Position numbers and translations under genes: made by a program. Shown here piece after piece: positions 11,466 through 21,014 of a stretch of 64,000 bases of DNA (its first letter is position 1; the number at the start of each line of letters is the position of its first letter). The notes beneath the pieces are model-generated. The model did not search any database. It saw nothing but the letters and a program-made list of their open reading frames with translations, and was not told where the DNA came from. The stretch is from Eubacterium sp. Its GTDB lineage: Bacteria; Bacillota; Clostridia; Lachnospirales; Lachnospiraceae. The stretch spans positions 35,137-99,136 of the forward strand of contig JAFRGL010000001.1 of the NCBI GenBank assembly GCA_017433825.1. Direction: 5' to 3'.

Positions 11466-11645
11466 TCAGTCCCAGACAGCCGTGCTGGGATTGCTCTCGT
11501 CCGTTAATTCGTCTTCCGGCGCCAGAAACGCTTTGTCTTCCTTCAGTTCTTCTTCTGTTTCCTCATTAATAAAGGTAAAGGCTTCCCTCTGATGTTCAAA
11601 TAAAGTCTGGCTGCATACCTCTTCATCCGTCATGGTCTTTTTCAT
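11466..11645 (-). CDS. Small acidic protein of unknown function, ANTAR-leader controlled
   Basis: A 59-aa protein, MKKTMTDEEV..STAVWD, with 18 Asp/Glu against 5 Lys/Arg. It has one cysteine (Cys11), no signal peptide and no membrane segment, and the middle (EETEEELKEDK) should be helical. I recognise no family. AAGGAGAAAAACC before the ATG is an excellent ribosome-binding site and fixes the start at codon 10 of the longer frame. It lies downstream of gdhA and has its own complete hexaloop/terminator leader, so it is regulated together with the nitrogen genes. A small regulator or inhibitor of a nitrogen enzyme is a reasonable but untested guess. Confidence 0.65.
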   Translation of the reverse strand: MKKTMTDEEVCSQTLFEHQREAFTFINEETEEELKEDKAFLAPEDELTDESNPSTAVWD

Positions 11646-11716
11646 GGTTTTTCTCCTTAAACATTCCGGCATAATGCCCTGAGTTATGTTCTTTTACAGT
11701 AAATGTCTTCTTTTTT

Positions 11717-11777
11717 CCCAAAAAGCAGGAGACGCCTTTTAAAGCCTGTAAAGCTTTAAAAGACGCCCTTGCCTTTT
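11717..11777 (-). promoter_or_regulatory. ANTAR-type antiterminator leader of the 59-aa gene
   Basis: On the minus strand AAAAGGC-[AAGGGC]-GTCTTTT (11758-11777) is a 7-bp stem with a hexaloop having A1 and G4. Its 3' arm is shared with a terminator stem of 15 bp (11731-11767, GGCGTC..TTTAAAGC paired to GCTTTAAAAGGCGTC). The T run (11717-11721 region) is about eight bases beyond the stem. TATAAA at 11790-11795 could be a -10 box but the -35 is poor, so read-through from gdhA may supply the transcript. Confidence 0.75.
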
Positions 11778-11823
11778 GTGAATTATTGGTTTATATCCAG
11801 TCCGAATTTCTCGAACCCGGTTA

Positions 11824-13185
<1,362 letters not shown>

Positions 13186-13192
13186 TCACAAT

Positions 13193-13254
13193 AAAAAAGG
13201 CGCCCCTGTCCGGCACACAACCTGTGTGCGGAACAAAGACGCCATTGCCTTTTA
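13193..13254 (-). promoter_or_regulatory. ANTAR-type antiterminator leader of gdhA
   Basis: AAAGGC-[AATGGC]-GTCTTT (13235-13252, minus strand) is a 6-bp stem with a hexaloop A1/G4. The terminator stem 13199-13243 pairs almost perfectly over 21 bp (one C-C mismatch, several G-U) with a GGU loop, followed by six T (13193-13198). The 3' half of the hexaloop hairpin is the 5' arm of the terminator, so the two folds exclude each other. The predicted transcript start (about 13255) is at the foot of the hairpin. Confidence 0.85.
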
Positions 13255-13261
13255 TGGGCAT

Positions 13262-13290
13262 ACCTTACACCCGGCCTGCTCATTTGTCAA
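13262..13290 (-). promoter_or_regulatory. Promoter of gdhA
   Basis: Minus strand TTGACA (13285-13290), 17-bp spacer, TAAGGT (13262-13267). Confidence 0.7.
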
Positions 13291-13350
13291 CCCTGTTTTG
13301 CAACTATTTTCCCGAAAAATTCATTTTTAGTCATATTTGCATATGTTTTC

Positions 13351-13379
13351 TTGACAATCTGACGGAATTTCTGTATATA
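13351..13379 (+). promoter_or_regulatory. Promoter of glnA and the ANTAR regulator
   Basis: TTGACA (13351-13356), 17-bp spacer ending in TG, TATATA (13374-13379). The ~40-nt untranslated leader has no hairpin/terminator module, unlike the other nitrogen operons. Confidence 0.75.
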
Positions 13380-13424
13380 AAAGTCATAATCAAATTAACC
13401 ACCCTTCAAAAGAGAGGAAAAAAC

Positions 13425-14636
13425 ATGAATTACTCCAAAGATGAGGTTTTACAATATGTGGAAGAAGAGGACGTGAAATTCATCCGTCTGGCTTTCTGCG
13501 ACGTCTTCGGAAGGCAGAAGAATATCTCCATCATGCCCCACGAGCTTTCCCGGGCTTTCCGGCACGGCATCGCCTTCGACGGCTCCGCCATAAGGGGATT
13601 TAAGGACGAATCCTTCTCTGACCTGTTCCTGGTGCCCGATACGGACACCCTGATGCTGCTGCCCTGGCGCCCCGAACACGGCAAGGTGGTCCAGATGTTC
13701 GCCGACATCCGCTATCCCGACGGCACTCCCTGTGAATTCGATACCAGGGGTCTTCTGAAAAAGGCCGTTGCGGACGCTGCGTCCTCCGGCTACAGCTTCT
13801 ACTTCGGTGCGGAGCAGGAATTCTACCTCTTCGAGCTGGATGATGCCGGCAAACCGACGAAAATCCCCTACGACAACGCCGGGTACATGGACATTGCCCC
13901 GGATGACCGCGGGGAAAACATCCGCCGGGAAGTCTGCCTGACCCTGGAGCAGATGGGCATCCTTCCTGAAAGCTCCCACCATGAAGAGGGCCCCGGCCAG
14001 AATGAAATCGATTTCCGGTATTCCGACGCGGTGACCGCTGCGGAAAATGCCCTCACCTTCCGGATGGTGGTGCGCACCATTGCCCACAGGAACGGTCTTG
14101 CGGCAGATTTTTCGCCCAAGCCCCTGCCCGATGCCCCCGGCAACGGTTTCCACATCAACATGTCCGTACGCCCGGATGACAATCCGGAGAATTTTAACCG
14201 GATGATTGCGGGTATCCTGGACAAAGCGGCGGAAATGACCGCATTTTTAAACCCCACCGATAATTCCTATGAACGGTTCGGCAGAAACAAAGCACCGTCT
14301 TATGTATCCTGGTCGCACCAGAACCGTTCACAGCTGGTGCGTATTCCCGCTGCCGAAGGGCAGTTCCGCCGCGCGGAGCTTCGTTCCCCGGACCCGGCCA
14401 CGAATCCGTTCCTGGCCTTCGCCCTGATGATTTATGCCGGACTGTACGGTCTTGAAGAAAAGCTTATCCTGCCGCCCGCCGCCAACCTCAACCTTTACCG
14501 GGCAGATGAAGAGACGCTGGCCCGGTTCGCCAGACTGCCCGCCGACCTGGAAAGCGCCTGCCGCCTTGCTGCAGACAGCAGCTTCATCCGCGCACACATC
14601 CCCGAATCCGTCCTGGACAGTTTCTGCCGTAAGTAA
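13425..14636 (+). CDS. glnA: Glutamine synthetase, type I (short form)
   Basis: A 403-aa glutamine synthetase that joins ammonia to glutamate with ATP. It contains the beta-grasp GIAFDGSAIRGF segment, metal-binding FGAEQEFYLFEL, GPGQNEIDFRY, the GNGFHINMS loop and PSYVSWSHQNRSQLVRIP with the substrate arginines. It is about 40 residues shorter than B. subtilis or E. coli GlnA, mainly at the C-terminus, and has no adenylylation-site tyrosine region. The start is at MNYSKDEV with AGAGAGG upstream; the longer frame would extend through the promoter. It is cotranscribed with the ANTAR regulator 63 bp downstream. It coexists with a type III enzyme at 25132-27228. Confidence 0.9.
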   Translation: MNYSKDEVLQYVEEEDVKFIRLAFCDVFGRQKNISIMPHELSRAFRHGIAFDGSAIRGFKDESFSDLFLVPDTDTLMLLPWRPEHGKVVQMFADIRYPDGTPCEFDTRGLLKKAVADAASSGYSFYFGAEQEFYLFELDDAGKPTKIPYDNAGYMDIAPDDRGENIRREVCLTLEQMGILPESSHHEEGPGQNEIDFRYSDAVTAAENALTFRMVVRTIAHRNGLAADFSPKPLPDAPGNGFHINMSVRPDDNPENFNRMIAGILDKAAEMTAFLNPTDNSYERFGRNKAPSYVSWSHQNRSQLVRIPAAEGQFRRAELRSPDPATNPFLAFALMIYAGLYGLEEKLILPPAANLNLYRADEETLARFARLPADLESACRLAADSSFIRAHIPESVLDSFCRK

Positions 14637-14652
14637 CTAACATCCACAAAGT

Positions 14653-14672
14653 TTCTGAAGGGGACGTCCGCA
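14653..14672 (+). repeat. Partial copy of the element A left arm
   Basis: Twenty bases matching 285-304 with one mismatch, in the short glnA-ANTAR intergenic space. No matching right arm is present here, so it is a fragment or a chance short match. Confidence 0.35.
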
Positions 14673-14699
14673 GCATCTGACTCTACCGGGAGGTAATCC

Positions 14700-15287
14700 A
14701 TGAGCCTCAAAGAGCGGGTATACAGCGTACTGGTTGTATCCTCATCCCAAAAACTGAATACCGCCCTTTCCGCGCTGCTGGAGAAACCAAGGTTTTCCCC
14801 GGTTGTCTTCGCGTCTGACTTAAGCACCGCCAAACGCGCCATTGCCGACCGCGCCTTTGATTTCCTCCTGGTCAATTCCCCCCTGCCCGAGGATTCCGGC
14901 ATCCGCCTCGCAGTTGACACCGCCTCTTCCGGCGAAACCGCAGTCCTGCTGCTGGTGCCCGGAGAATTTACCGAGGATATCCATGACAAAACAGCCGAGT
15001 ACGGTGTTTTTACCCTGGGTAAACCTACAGCAAAGCCCATGCTCCTTACCGCGCTTTCCTGGATGGAAAGCATGCGGGAGCGTATGCTCAAGGCCGAAAA
15101 GAAAGCCACTTCCATCGAGGAGAAAATGCAGGAAATCCGTCTGGTGAACCGCGCCAAATGGCTGCTGATTTCGGAGGAAGGCATGGACGAGGAAACCGCC
15201 CATCATGATATCGAACGGCAGGCCATGGACAGATGCATTACCAAACGTCAGATAGCCGAAGAAATCATCCGGCGGTACCAAACATAG
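14700..15287 (+). CDS. ANTAR-domain RNA-binding antiterminator with degenerate receiver
   Basis: A 195-aa regulator. Residues 7-115 have the fold pattern of a response-regulator receiver but lack its chemistry: the acidic pocket is VSSS (13-16) and the phospho-acceptor position is Asn59 (LLVNSPLP). Lys108 (GKPTAKP) is kept. A coiled-coil (about 125-150) leads to a C-terminal ANTAR domain (MQEIRLVNRAKWLLISEEGMDEETAHHDIERQAMDRCITKRQIAEEIIRRY). That domain has the alanine and aromatic pattern that gives the family its name and binds hexaloop hairpins in nascent RNA. GGGAGGT precedes the ATG. From memory, a glnA-linked ANTAR protein has been reported in solventogenic clostridia. It is the obvious trans-factor for the hexaloop leaders in this window. 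Confidence 0.9.
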   Translation: MSLKERVYSVLVVSSSQKLNTALSALLEKPRFSPVVFASDLSTAKRAIADRAFDFLLVNSPLPEDSGIRLAVDTASSGETAVLLLVPGEFTEDIHDKTAEYGVFTLGKPTAKPMLLTALSWMESMRERMLKAEKKATSIEEKMQEIRLVNRAKWLLISEEGMDEETAHHDIERQAMDRCITKRQIAEEIIRRYQT

Positions 15288-15318
15288 ATATATTTAAATC
15301 ATACGATCTGCGGCAGGA

Positions 15319-15550
15319 AATCAGCCGGACTGAACGAGGCCGTATTGGAACGAGCCGATGAAAAATATCCTGTGCAAGAAGCATGACGAGGGTAAAATTC
15401 TGCGTTTTCCTTACCAGAATTTTACGCGAGCCGAGCTGCGTTTTGATCAGCAAAACGCAGTAAGTCGAGCGGGACCCGAAGTCAGGCTTTGATGCACAGG
15501 ATATATTTTTCACGGCGAATGTGACCTGCGGCCGGTTCAGCCGGCTGATC
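15319..15550. repeat. Palindromic intergenic element B with inner hairpins
   Basis: The 300-bp gap between the ANTAR gene and glmS holds a large imperfect inverted repeat. The left arm 15319-15382 (CAGCCGG..GAAAAATATCCTGTGCA..AAGC) matches the right arm 15483-15550 in reverse complement. Inside are two strong hairpins, GTAAAATTCTG/CAGAATTTTAC and CTGCGTTTTG/CAAAACGCAG. It has the same plan as element A (long outer stem, inner hairpins, GAGC-rich linkers) without clear sequence identity. No open frame. It probably ends both convergent transcripts, but its length suggests a structured RNA or mobile repeat. Confidence 0.55.
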
Positions 15551-15587
15551 ACGCCTCAGACGGAATGGTTTTATAAAATATTGTTTT

Positions 15588-17411
15588 TTATTCCACCGTC
15601 ACGGACTTCGCCAGGTTCTTCGGCTTGTCGATATCGCAGCCGTTTTCTTTCGCCACATAGTAGGCCAGAAGCTGGAGCGGCACAATTTCCACGATGGCAG
15701 AGAAAATATCCGCGACTTCGGGAATGAAGATGAAGTCATCCGCCACGGAGAGGATCTTCGTATTGTCGCGGTAGGAAACCGCCAGCACCTCCGCGCCTCT
15801 CGCTTTCACTTCCACGATATTGCTTAAGGTTTTCTCCATAATCCGCCTGTTGCAGCAAAGCGCGATGACCGGCGTATGCTCTTCTATCAGCGCGATGGTG
15901 CCGTGCTTTAATTCTCCGGCCGCATAAGCCTCCGCATGCAGGTAGGAAATCTCCTTCATCTTCAGCGCGCCTTCCAGCGCCGCAGCATAATCCGTATTCC
16001 TGCCGATGAAAAACAGGGAATTGGCCGTATGGTATTTCTCCGCCAGCTTCGGAAGGCCATGGTTCATATCGATGGACTGCTGGATGAGCCTGGGCAGGGA
16101 TTTTAAAATCCGGATATGCTCCGCGTAATCTTCCCCCGCAATTCCCAGCAGCCTTGAAAAATACAGTGACAGAAGATACAGCACCGCCAGCTGCGTGGTA
16201 AAGCCCTTGGTGGTGGCAACGGCAATTTCCGGGCCGGCCCAGGTATAAACCGTATCGTCTGCAAGCTTGGCAATGGTGCTTCCCACCACATTGACAATGG
16301 CCAGTGTGCGGGCGCCTCTTGCCCTGCATTCCTTCAGCGCGGCAATGGTATCCGCCGTCTCTCCGGACTGGGAAATGACGATGAGCAGCGTTGTATTGTC
16401 AATCAAAGGGTTGCTGTACCGAAGCTCGCTGGCCAGCACCACCTCCACCGGGATATGCGTCAGGGCTTCCAGCACATATTTGCCGGAACAGCCGGCATAG
16501 TAGGCGGAACCGCAGGCGGTGATAACGATTTTCCGGATGCCGGCAAGCTCATTTCCGGTAATCGCCAGTTCTTCGAAAACCACCTCATTGTTCTTCATCC
16601 TGGGGGAAATGGCTGCCTTCACCGCGCCGGGCTGCTCCATGATTTCCTTCAGCATGAAATGGTCATAGCCGCCTTTTTCCGCAGCCTGCACATCCCAGGT
16701 AATCCTGCTTACGCTTTTTTTCACAGGCTGTCCAAGGCAGTCAAAAAAGGCTGCTCCGTCCCTGGTAAGCTCCGCAAATTCCCCGTCGTCCAGATAGACG
16801 GCATTCCTGGTATAGGCCACCAGAGCGGTCACGTCAGATGCAAAATAATTTTCGCCCACGCCAAGCCCGATGATGAGCGGGGAAGCTTCCCTGGCCGCGT
16901 ATATCCTGTCCGGTTCGTCCCTGCACAGAACACCCAGCGCATAGGAGCCCTGCAGCCGGTTGACAGTCTGAATCAGTGCCTTTTTCACATCGCCGTGATA
17001 GTACATTTCGATGAGGTGGACAATAACCTCCGTATCGGTCTCGCTGTCGAAATGATAGCCCTTCTCCTTCAGCTCTTCCCGCAGGGTCTGGTAATTTTCG
17101 ATAATGCCGTTGTGCACCACCGCGAAACGCCCGTCATTGCTTAAATGCGGGTGGGCATTTTCCTCCGTCGGCGCGCCGTGGGTGGCCCATCTGGTGTGGC
17201 CGATGCCCGCACAGCCTTCCACAGTCCTGCCGTTATCCGTTTTTTCGCAAAGGCCGGCAATCCTGCCCGTTACCTTGACAACGGAGATGTCTTTGCTGCC
17301 CATTACCGCGATACCCGCGGAGTCATAGCCCCTGTATTCCAGTTTGGACAGTCCCTCCAGCAGTATCGGCGCAGCCTGGGCGCTGCCTGTATATCCTACT
17401 ATTCCGCACAT
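15588..17411 (-). CDS. glmS: Glutamine-fructose-6-phosphate aminotransferase (isomerizing)
   Basis: A 607-aa enzyme that makes glucosamine-6-phosphate for cell-wall sugars. Met1 is followed by the catalytic Cys2 (MCGIVGYTG), the N-terminal nucleophile of the class II amidotransferase domain. Two SIS sugar-isomerase domains follow (ITACGSAYYAG, VISQSGETADT), and the C-terminus ends KNLAKSVTVE as in the family. The start must be this Met because Cys2 has to be exposed, and AAGGAG precedes it. No glmS ribozyme core was found upstream. It uses glutamine but lacks the ANTAR-type leader of its neighbours. Confidence 0.95.
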   Translation of the reverse strand: MCGIVGYTGSAQAAPILLEGLSKLEYRGYDSAGIAVMGSKDISVVKVTGRIAGLCEKTDNGRTVEGCAGIGHTRWATHGAPTEENAHPHLSNDGRFAVVHNGIIENYQTLREELKEKGYHFDSETDTEVIVHLIEMYYHGDVKKALIQTVNRLQGSYALGVLCRDEPDRIYAAREASPLIIGLGVGENYFASDVTALVAYTRNAVYLDDGEFAELTRDGAAFFDCLGQPVKKSVSRITWDVQAAEKGGYDHFMLKEIMEQPGAVKAAISPRMKNNEVVFEELAITGNELAGIRKIVITACGSAYYAGCSGKYVLEALTHIPVEVVLASELRYSNPLIDNTTLLIVISQSGETADTIAALKECRARGARTLAIVNVVGSTIAKLADDTVYTWAGPEIAVATTKGFTTQLAVLYLLSLYFSRLLGIAGEDYAEHIRILKSLPRLIQQSIDMNHGLPKLAEKYHTANSLFFIGRNTDYAAALEGALKMKEISYLHAEAYAAGELKHGTIALIEEHTPVIALCCNRRIMEKTLSNIVEVKARGAEVLAVSYRDNTKILSVADDFIFIPEVADIFSAIVEIVPLQLLAYYVAKENGCDIDKPKNLAKSVTVE

Positions 17412-17423
17412 ATGCTTCTCCTT

Positions 17424-17486
17424 CCCGCTTCCGCGGGTAATAAATATAACGAAAATACGGTATAACGAAAATACGGTTTTTGTCAA
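17424..17486 (-). promoter_or_regulatory. glmS control region: promoter, 16-bp tandem repeat and GNRA hairpin
   Basis: Minus strand TTGACA (17481-17486) with TATACC 16 bp downstream. A perfect 16-bp direct repeat (17445-17460 and 17461-17476) covers the -10 region and transcript start. Next to the Shine-Dalgarno a CCCGC-GGAA-GCGGG hairpin (17424-17437) has a GNRA tetraloop. The repeat looks like a duplicated operator; no factor is known. Confidence 0.5.
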
Positions 17487-17515
17487 TCGGATTTGCACCC
17501 GGATCACAATGCTTT

Positions 17516-18700
17516 TTATCTGAACAGCCTTTTTATTCTTTTCGCCGCTTCCAGGGTGTCTTCCCTGCTCCCGAAAGTTGAAAAACGGAAATATCCTTCG
17601 CCGCAGGAACCGAAGCCCTCGCCCGGTGTGCCCACCACCTGGATTTCCTGCAGGAGATAATCGAAAAACTTCCAGCTGTCCATTCCGTCCGGGCATTCCA
17701 TCCAGATATAAGGGGCATTTTTCCCGCCGGTATACCAGATGCCGGCCTCGTCCAGGGCTTCCGTCAGAATCCGGGCATTTTCCTTGTAGAAGTGGATGTT
17801 TTCAGCAATTTGCTTCTGCCCCTCCTCTGTGAAAACGGCGGCCGCGGCTTTCTGGAGAATGTAGGAAACGCCGTTTGTCCTTGTGGTCCGGTTGCGGACC
17901 CACATCTCATTGAAGGACATTCCATTGCGGACTAAATCCTTCGGAATCACGGTGTAGCCAAACCGGGTTCCGGTAAATCCTGCGGTTTTCGAAAGCGAGC
18001 AGATTTCTATCGCACAGGTACGGGCGCCTTCCAGTTCGAAAATACTGCGGGGAAGCGTTTCATCCTCAATAAAAGCCTCGTAGGCCGCATCGAAAAGAAT
18101 AACCGAACCGTTTGCATTGGCGAAGTCAATCCATTTCTGCAGTTTTTCACGGCTGAAAACCGCGCCTGTGGGATTGTTGGGCGAACAGATGTACAGAAGA
18201 CCGGCTTTTGCCGATTCCGACGGTTCCGGAAGAAAGGCGTCTGCCTTTCCTGACGGAAGATGCACGATGGTTCTGCCTTCCATGACATTGGCATCCACAT
18301 AGGCCGGATATGCCGGTTCAATGACCAGTGCACTGCTTTGCCGGTCAAACAGATGAAGGATATCCCCCAGTTCGTCGGAAGCGCCGCTGGATACAAAGAC
18401 TTCGTCGTCCTCCAGCGCGATTCCGCGTTTTCGGTAATGCCCGGCTATCAAAGCCCGAAGAGACGGGTCCCCGCATTCCGGCATGTAGCCGTGAAACCGC
18501 TTAAGGTCTGCCTGGTCATCCACTGCCTCATGCAGCGCCTTTATCACCGCATCGCAAAGCGGCAGGGTAACGTCCCCGATGCCCAGCCGGTAAAGCCGGC
18601 TGTCCGGATGCTCCGCAAGGTAGGCCTTTGTTTTCTGCGCAATGTTGTAGAAAAGGTACGAGTTTTTCAGTTCCGCATAATGCATGTTCGGTATAATCAT
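17516..18700 (-). CDS. dapL: LL-diaminopimelate aminotransferase
   Basis: A 394-aa PLP enzyme of fold type I that converts tetrahydrodipicolinate directly to LL-diaminopimelate with glutamate as donor. It has FVSSGASDELGDIL (cofactor phosphate site), SPNNPTGAVF, ILFDAAYEAF and the PLP lysine in SLSKTAGFTGTRFGY. This is the DapL signature of plants, chlamydiae and many clostridia. Its start overlaps the dapF stop by four bases (ATGA), showing translational coupling. It is the last gene of the glnN operon. Confidence 0.93.
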   Translation of the reverse strand: MIIPNMHYAELKNSYLFYNIAQKTKAYLAEHPDSRLYRLGIGDVTLPLCDAVIKALHEAVDDQADLKRFHGYMPECGDPSLRALIAGHYRKRGIALEDDEVFVSSGASDELGDILHLFDRQSSALVIEPAYPAYVDANVMEGRTIVHLPSGKADAFLPEPSESAKAGLLYICSPNNPTGAVFSREKLQKWIDFANANGSVILFDAAYEAFIEDETLPRSIFELEGARTCAIEICSLSKTAGFTGTRFGYTVIPKDLVRNGMSFNEMWVRNRTTRTNGVSYILQKAAAAVFTEEGQKQIAENIHFYKENARILTEALDEAGIWYTGGKNAPYIWMECPDGMDSWKFFDYLLQEIQVVGTPGEGFGSCGEGYFRFSTFGSREDTLEAAKRIKRLFR

Positions 18701-19488
18701 TCGCAGGTTTCTCCTTCATAAACGGTTTCCGCAGGACCGGTCATCAAAACCGACAGGTCTTTACCGATAAGAATTTCCAGTGTTCCGCCGTCAAGCTCGA
18801 CAAAAACCGGGCTGTCTGCTCTGCAGCAGCCTTTTCTGACAGCAGCCGCAGCAGAGGCGCAGGCACCGGTGCCGCAGGCCATCGTCACACCGCTGCCGCG
18901 CTCCCACACCCGCATTCTCAGCCGGTTATCACTTAAGACCTGTACAAACTCCACGTTGACGCCGCCGGGAAATGCCGGATGTTTCTCCAGGACCGGCCCA
19001 AGAGTGTAAAGCGGCACGTTCTCCATATCTTCAATAAAGACAACGTAATGCGGATTCCCCACGGATACCGGAACGCCGGTAACATTTCCGTCTTCCGTCT
19101 GAACCGTTTTGTCCTCTCCCGTGCCGGCAAAGCCCATGTCCACCGCCGCGCCTGTCACCTTTCCGGCTTCAATGATAAGCTGTATGGTTTTAATCCCCGA
19201 AAGAGTATCCACCTTAAGGGTCGTTTTGTCCGTAAGACCTTTGTCGTATACATATTTGCCGACACAGCGTATCCCGTTGCCGCACATCATTCCTTCGCTG
19301 CCGTCCGCATTGAAAATACGCATTTTAAAATCAGCTGTTTCCGATGGTGAAATATAAATCATTCCATCCGCACCGGCTCCGAAATGCCTGTCCGACAGCC
19401 TTTGTGACAATTCTTTTATGTTTTCCGGGACTTCCCCGTAAACATACAGATAATCATTTCCCAATCCGTGCATTTTCGTAAAGTGCAT
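18697..19488 (-). CDS. dapF: Diaminopimelate epimerase
   Basis: A 263-aa cofactor-free epimerase that makes meso-diaminopimelate from the DapL product. The two catalytic cysteines are in MMCGNGIRCVGKY and VTMACGTGACASAAAA, each at the expected place in the two-lobed fold. The N-terminus (MHFTKMHGLGNDYLYV) is typical. It lies 74 bp behind purF and overlaps dapL, so the two steps from tetrahydrodipicolinate to meso-DAP are adjacent. Confidence 0.95.
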   Translation of the reverse strand: MHFTKMHGLGNDYLYVYGEVPENIKELSQRLSDRHFGAGADGMIYISPSETADFKMRIFNADGSEGMMCGNGIRCVGKYVYDKGLTDKTTLKVDTLSGIKTIQLIIEAGKVTGAAVDMGFAGTGEDKTVQTEDGNVTGVPVSVGNPHYVVFIEDMENVPLYTLGPVLEKHPAFPGGVNVEFVQVLSDNRLRMRVWERGSGVTMACGTGACASAAAAVRKGCCRADSPVFVELDGGTLEILIGKDLSVLMTGPAETVYEGETCE

Positions 19489-19562
19489 TTTTTACCTCTT
19501 TCCTTTCCGTTCGGAATAATCCGGTTTCGGACATCTCCATGTGATTTTGATACGGTCCGCCT

Positions 19563-20978
19563 TTATCCCGTCCGCTCCGACAGCCGCTGTTCAAAACGGT
19601 TTTTTCCTGTGTCTTCCGGTATTTCCGTCGGATAGTTCCCTTCAAAACAGGCGCTGCAGTATCCGTTTCCGCCGGAAAGCTCACACAGCCTGTCTGCCGG
19701 AAGGTAACCCAGGGAATCCGCGCCGGTTATTGCCGCGATTTCTTCCACGGAATGGTGACAGGCTATCAGGTTGTCCCGGGAATCAATATCCGTGCCGTAG
19801 TAACAGGGGAACAAAAAGGGAGGCGCCGAAATCCGCAGGTGTATTTCAGCGGCTCCGGCTTCCCTTAAAAGAGATACGATTCTTCCGCTGGTTGTCCCGC
19901 GGACAATCGAATCGTCAATCAGGACTATCCTTTTGCCCTTCACCACTTCTTCCACGGCGGAAAGCTTGATTTTCACCTGGTCCGGCCGGTTGCCCGGCGC
20001 TATGAAGGTCCTTCCGATGTACTTGTTCTTAATGAGCCCGATACCGTAAGGTATACCGGATGCCCGGGAAAAGCCGATGGCGGCGTCCAGGCCTGAATCA
20101 GGAACACCGATGACAATATCCGCATCCGCAGGCCGGGTCTGCGCCAGCACCTCTCCCGCCCGGACCCGGGCCGCATGGACGGACCGGCCGTCGATGACGG
20201 AATCCGGCCGTGCAAAATAAATGTACTCAAAGACACAGAGCTTTTTCGGCGTTTTCCCGCAATGCTCTTTCCTGGAAACAATCCCGTTTTTGCTGAACAC
20301 AAGGATTTCCCCCGGTTCCACGTCCCGGATAAATTCCGCGCCGACGGCCCTGACCGCGCAGCTTTCGGAAGCCGCCACCACCGTTCCGTCGGGCATCTGT
20401 CCGTAGCACAGCGGCCGGAAGCCGTGCGGGTCCCTGACGCATATCAGCTTCTGCGGCGACATGATTACCAGAGAGTAAGCGCCTTCCAGCCTGTTCATTG
20501 CACGGCTTACCGCTTCTTCGATGGAAGGGGCCGCAAGCCTTTCTTTTGTCACAATATAGGCAATGATCTCCGTATCGCTGGTGGTATGGAAGATAGCGCC
20601 GGACAGTTCCAGCTCTGACCGCAGCGCGGCCGCATTGGAAAGATTGCCGTTGTGGGCAATGGCCATCCTTCCTTTCTGGTGATTCACCTCTATGGGCTGG
20701 CAGTTGTTCCGGTTTGTTCCTCCCGTGGTTCCGTAGCGGGTATGCGCCACCGCCATCGTTCCTTTCGGAAAAGATGCCGGCACGTCACCGGCAAACACTT
20801 CGCTGACCAGACCCAGGTCCTTATGGGAAACAAAAAGCCCGTCGTCATTTACCACGATTCCGCAGCTCTCCTGTCCCCTGTGCTGCAGGGCATACAGCCC
20901 GTAAAAGCAGAAGCCGGCCACGTCGGCCGGCTCCTTTGTCATAACCCCGAAAACGCCGCATTCTTCATGAATAGACAT
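19563..20978 (-). CDS. purF: Amidophosphoribosyltransferase (iron-sulfur type)
   Basis: First committed step of purine synthesis, PRPP plus glutamine to phosphoribosylamine; 471 aa. The N-terminus MSIHEE-CGVFGV is a short propeptide cleaved to expose the catalytic cysteine. The PRPP motif is VLIDDSIVRGTTSGRIV. Cysteines in CVFEYIYFARPDS, PFLFPCYYGTD and GYCSACFEG match the four ligands of the [4Fe-4S] cluster of the B. subtilis type. AGGAG abuts the first ATG (20985-20987) but is nine bases from the second (20976-20978), which is chosen. It is 27 bp downstream of purC. Confidence 0.93.
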   Translation of the reverse strand: MSIHEECGVFGVMTKEPADVAGFCFYGLYALQHRGQESCGIVVNDDGLFVSHKDLGLVSEVFAGDVPASFPKGTMAVAHTRYGTTGGTNRNNCQPIEVNHQKGRMAIAHNGNLSNAAALRSELELSGAIFHTTSDTEIIAYIVTKERLAAPSIEEAVSRAMNRLEGAYSLVIMSPQKLICVRDPHGFRPLCYGQMPDGTVVAASESCAVRAVGAEFIRDVEPGEILVFSKNGIVSRKEHCGKTPKKLCVFEYIYFARPDSVIDGRSVHAARVRAGEVLAQTRPADADIVIGVPDSGLDAAIGFSRASGIPYGIGLIKNKYIGRTFIAPGNRPDQVKIKLSAVEEVVKGKRIVLIDDSIVRGTTSGRIVSLLREAGAAEIHLRISAPPFLFPCYYGTDIDSRDNLIACHHSVEEIAAITGADSLGYLPADRLCELSGGNGYCSACFEGNYPTEIPEDTGKNRFEQRLSERTG

Positions 20979-21014
20979 GTCGCTCATCTCCTGCCGGGAA
21001 ACACGCCGTGTTTC

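Noticed and set aside
17412-17515. Possible glmS ribozyme upstream of glmS
   Set aside because: The region is too short and has none of the conserved ribozyme core; only a small GNRA hairpin and a tandem repeat are present.
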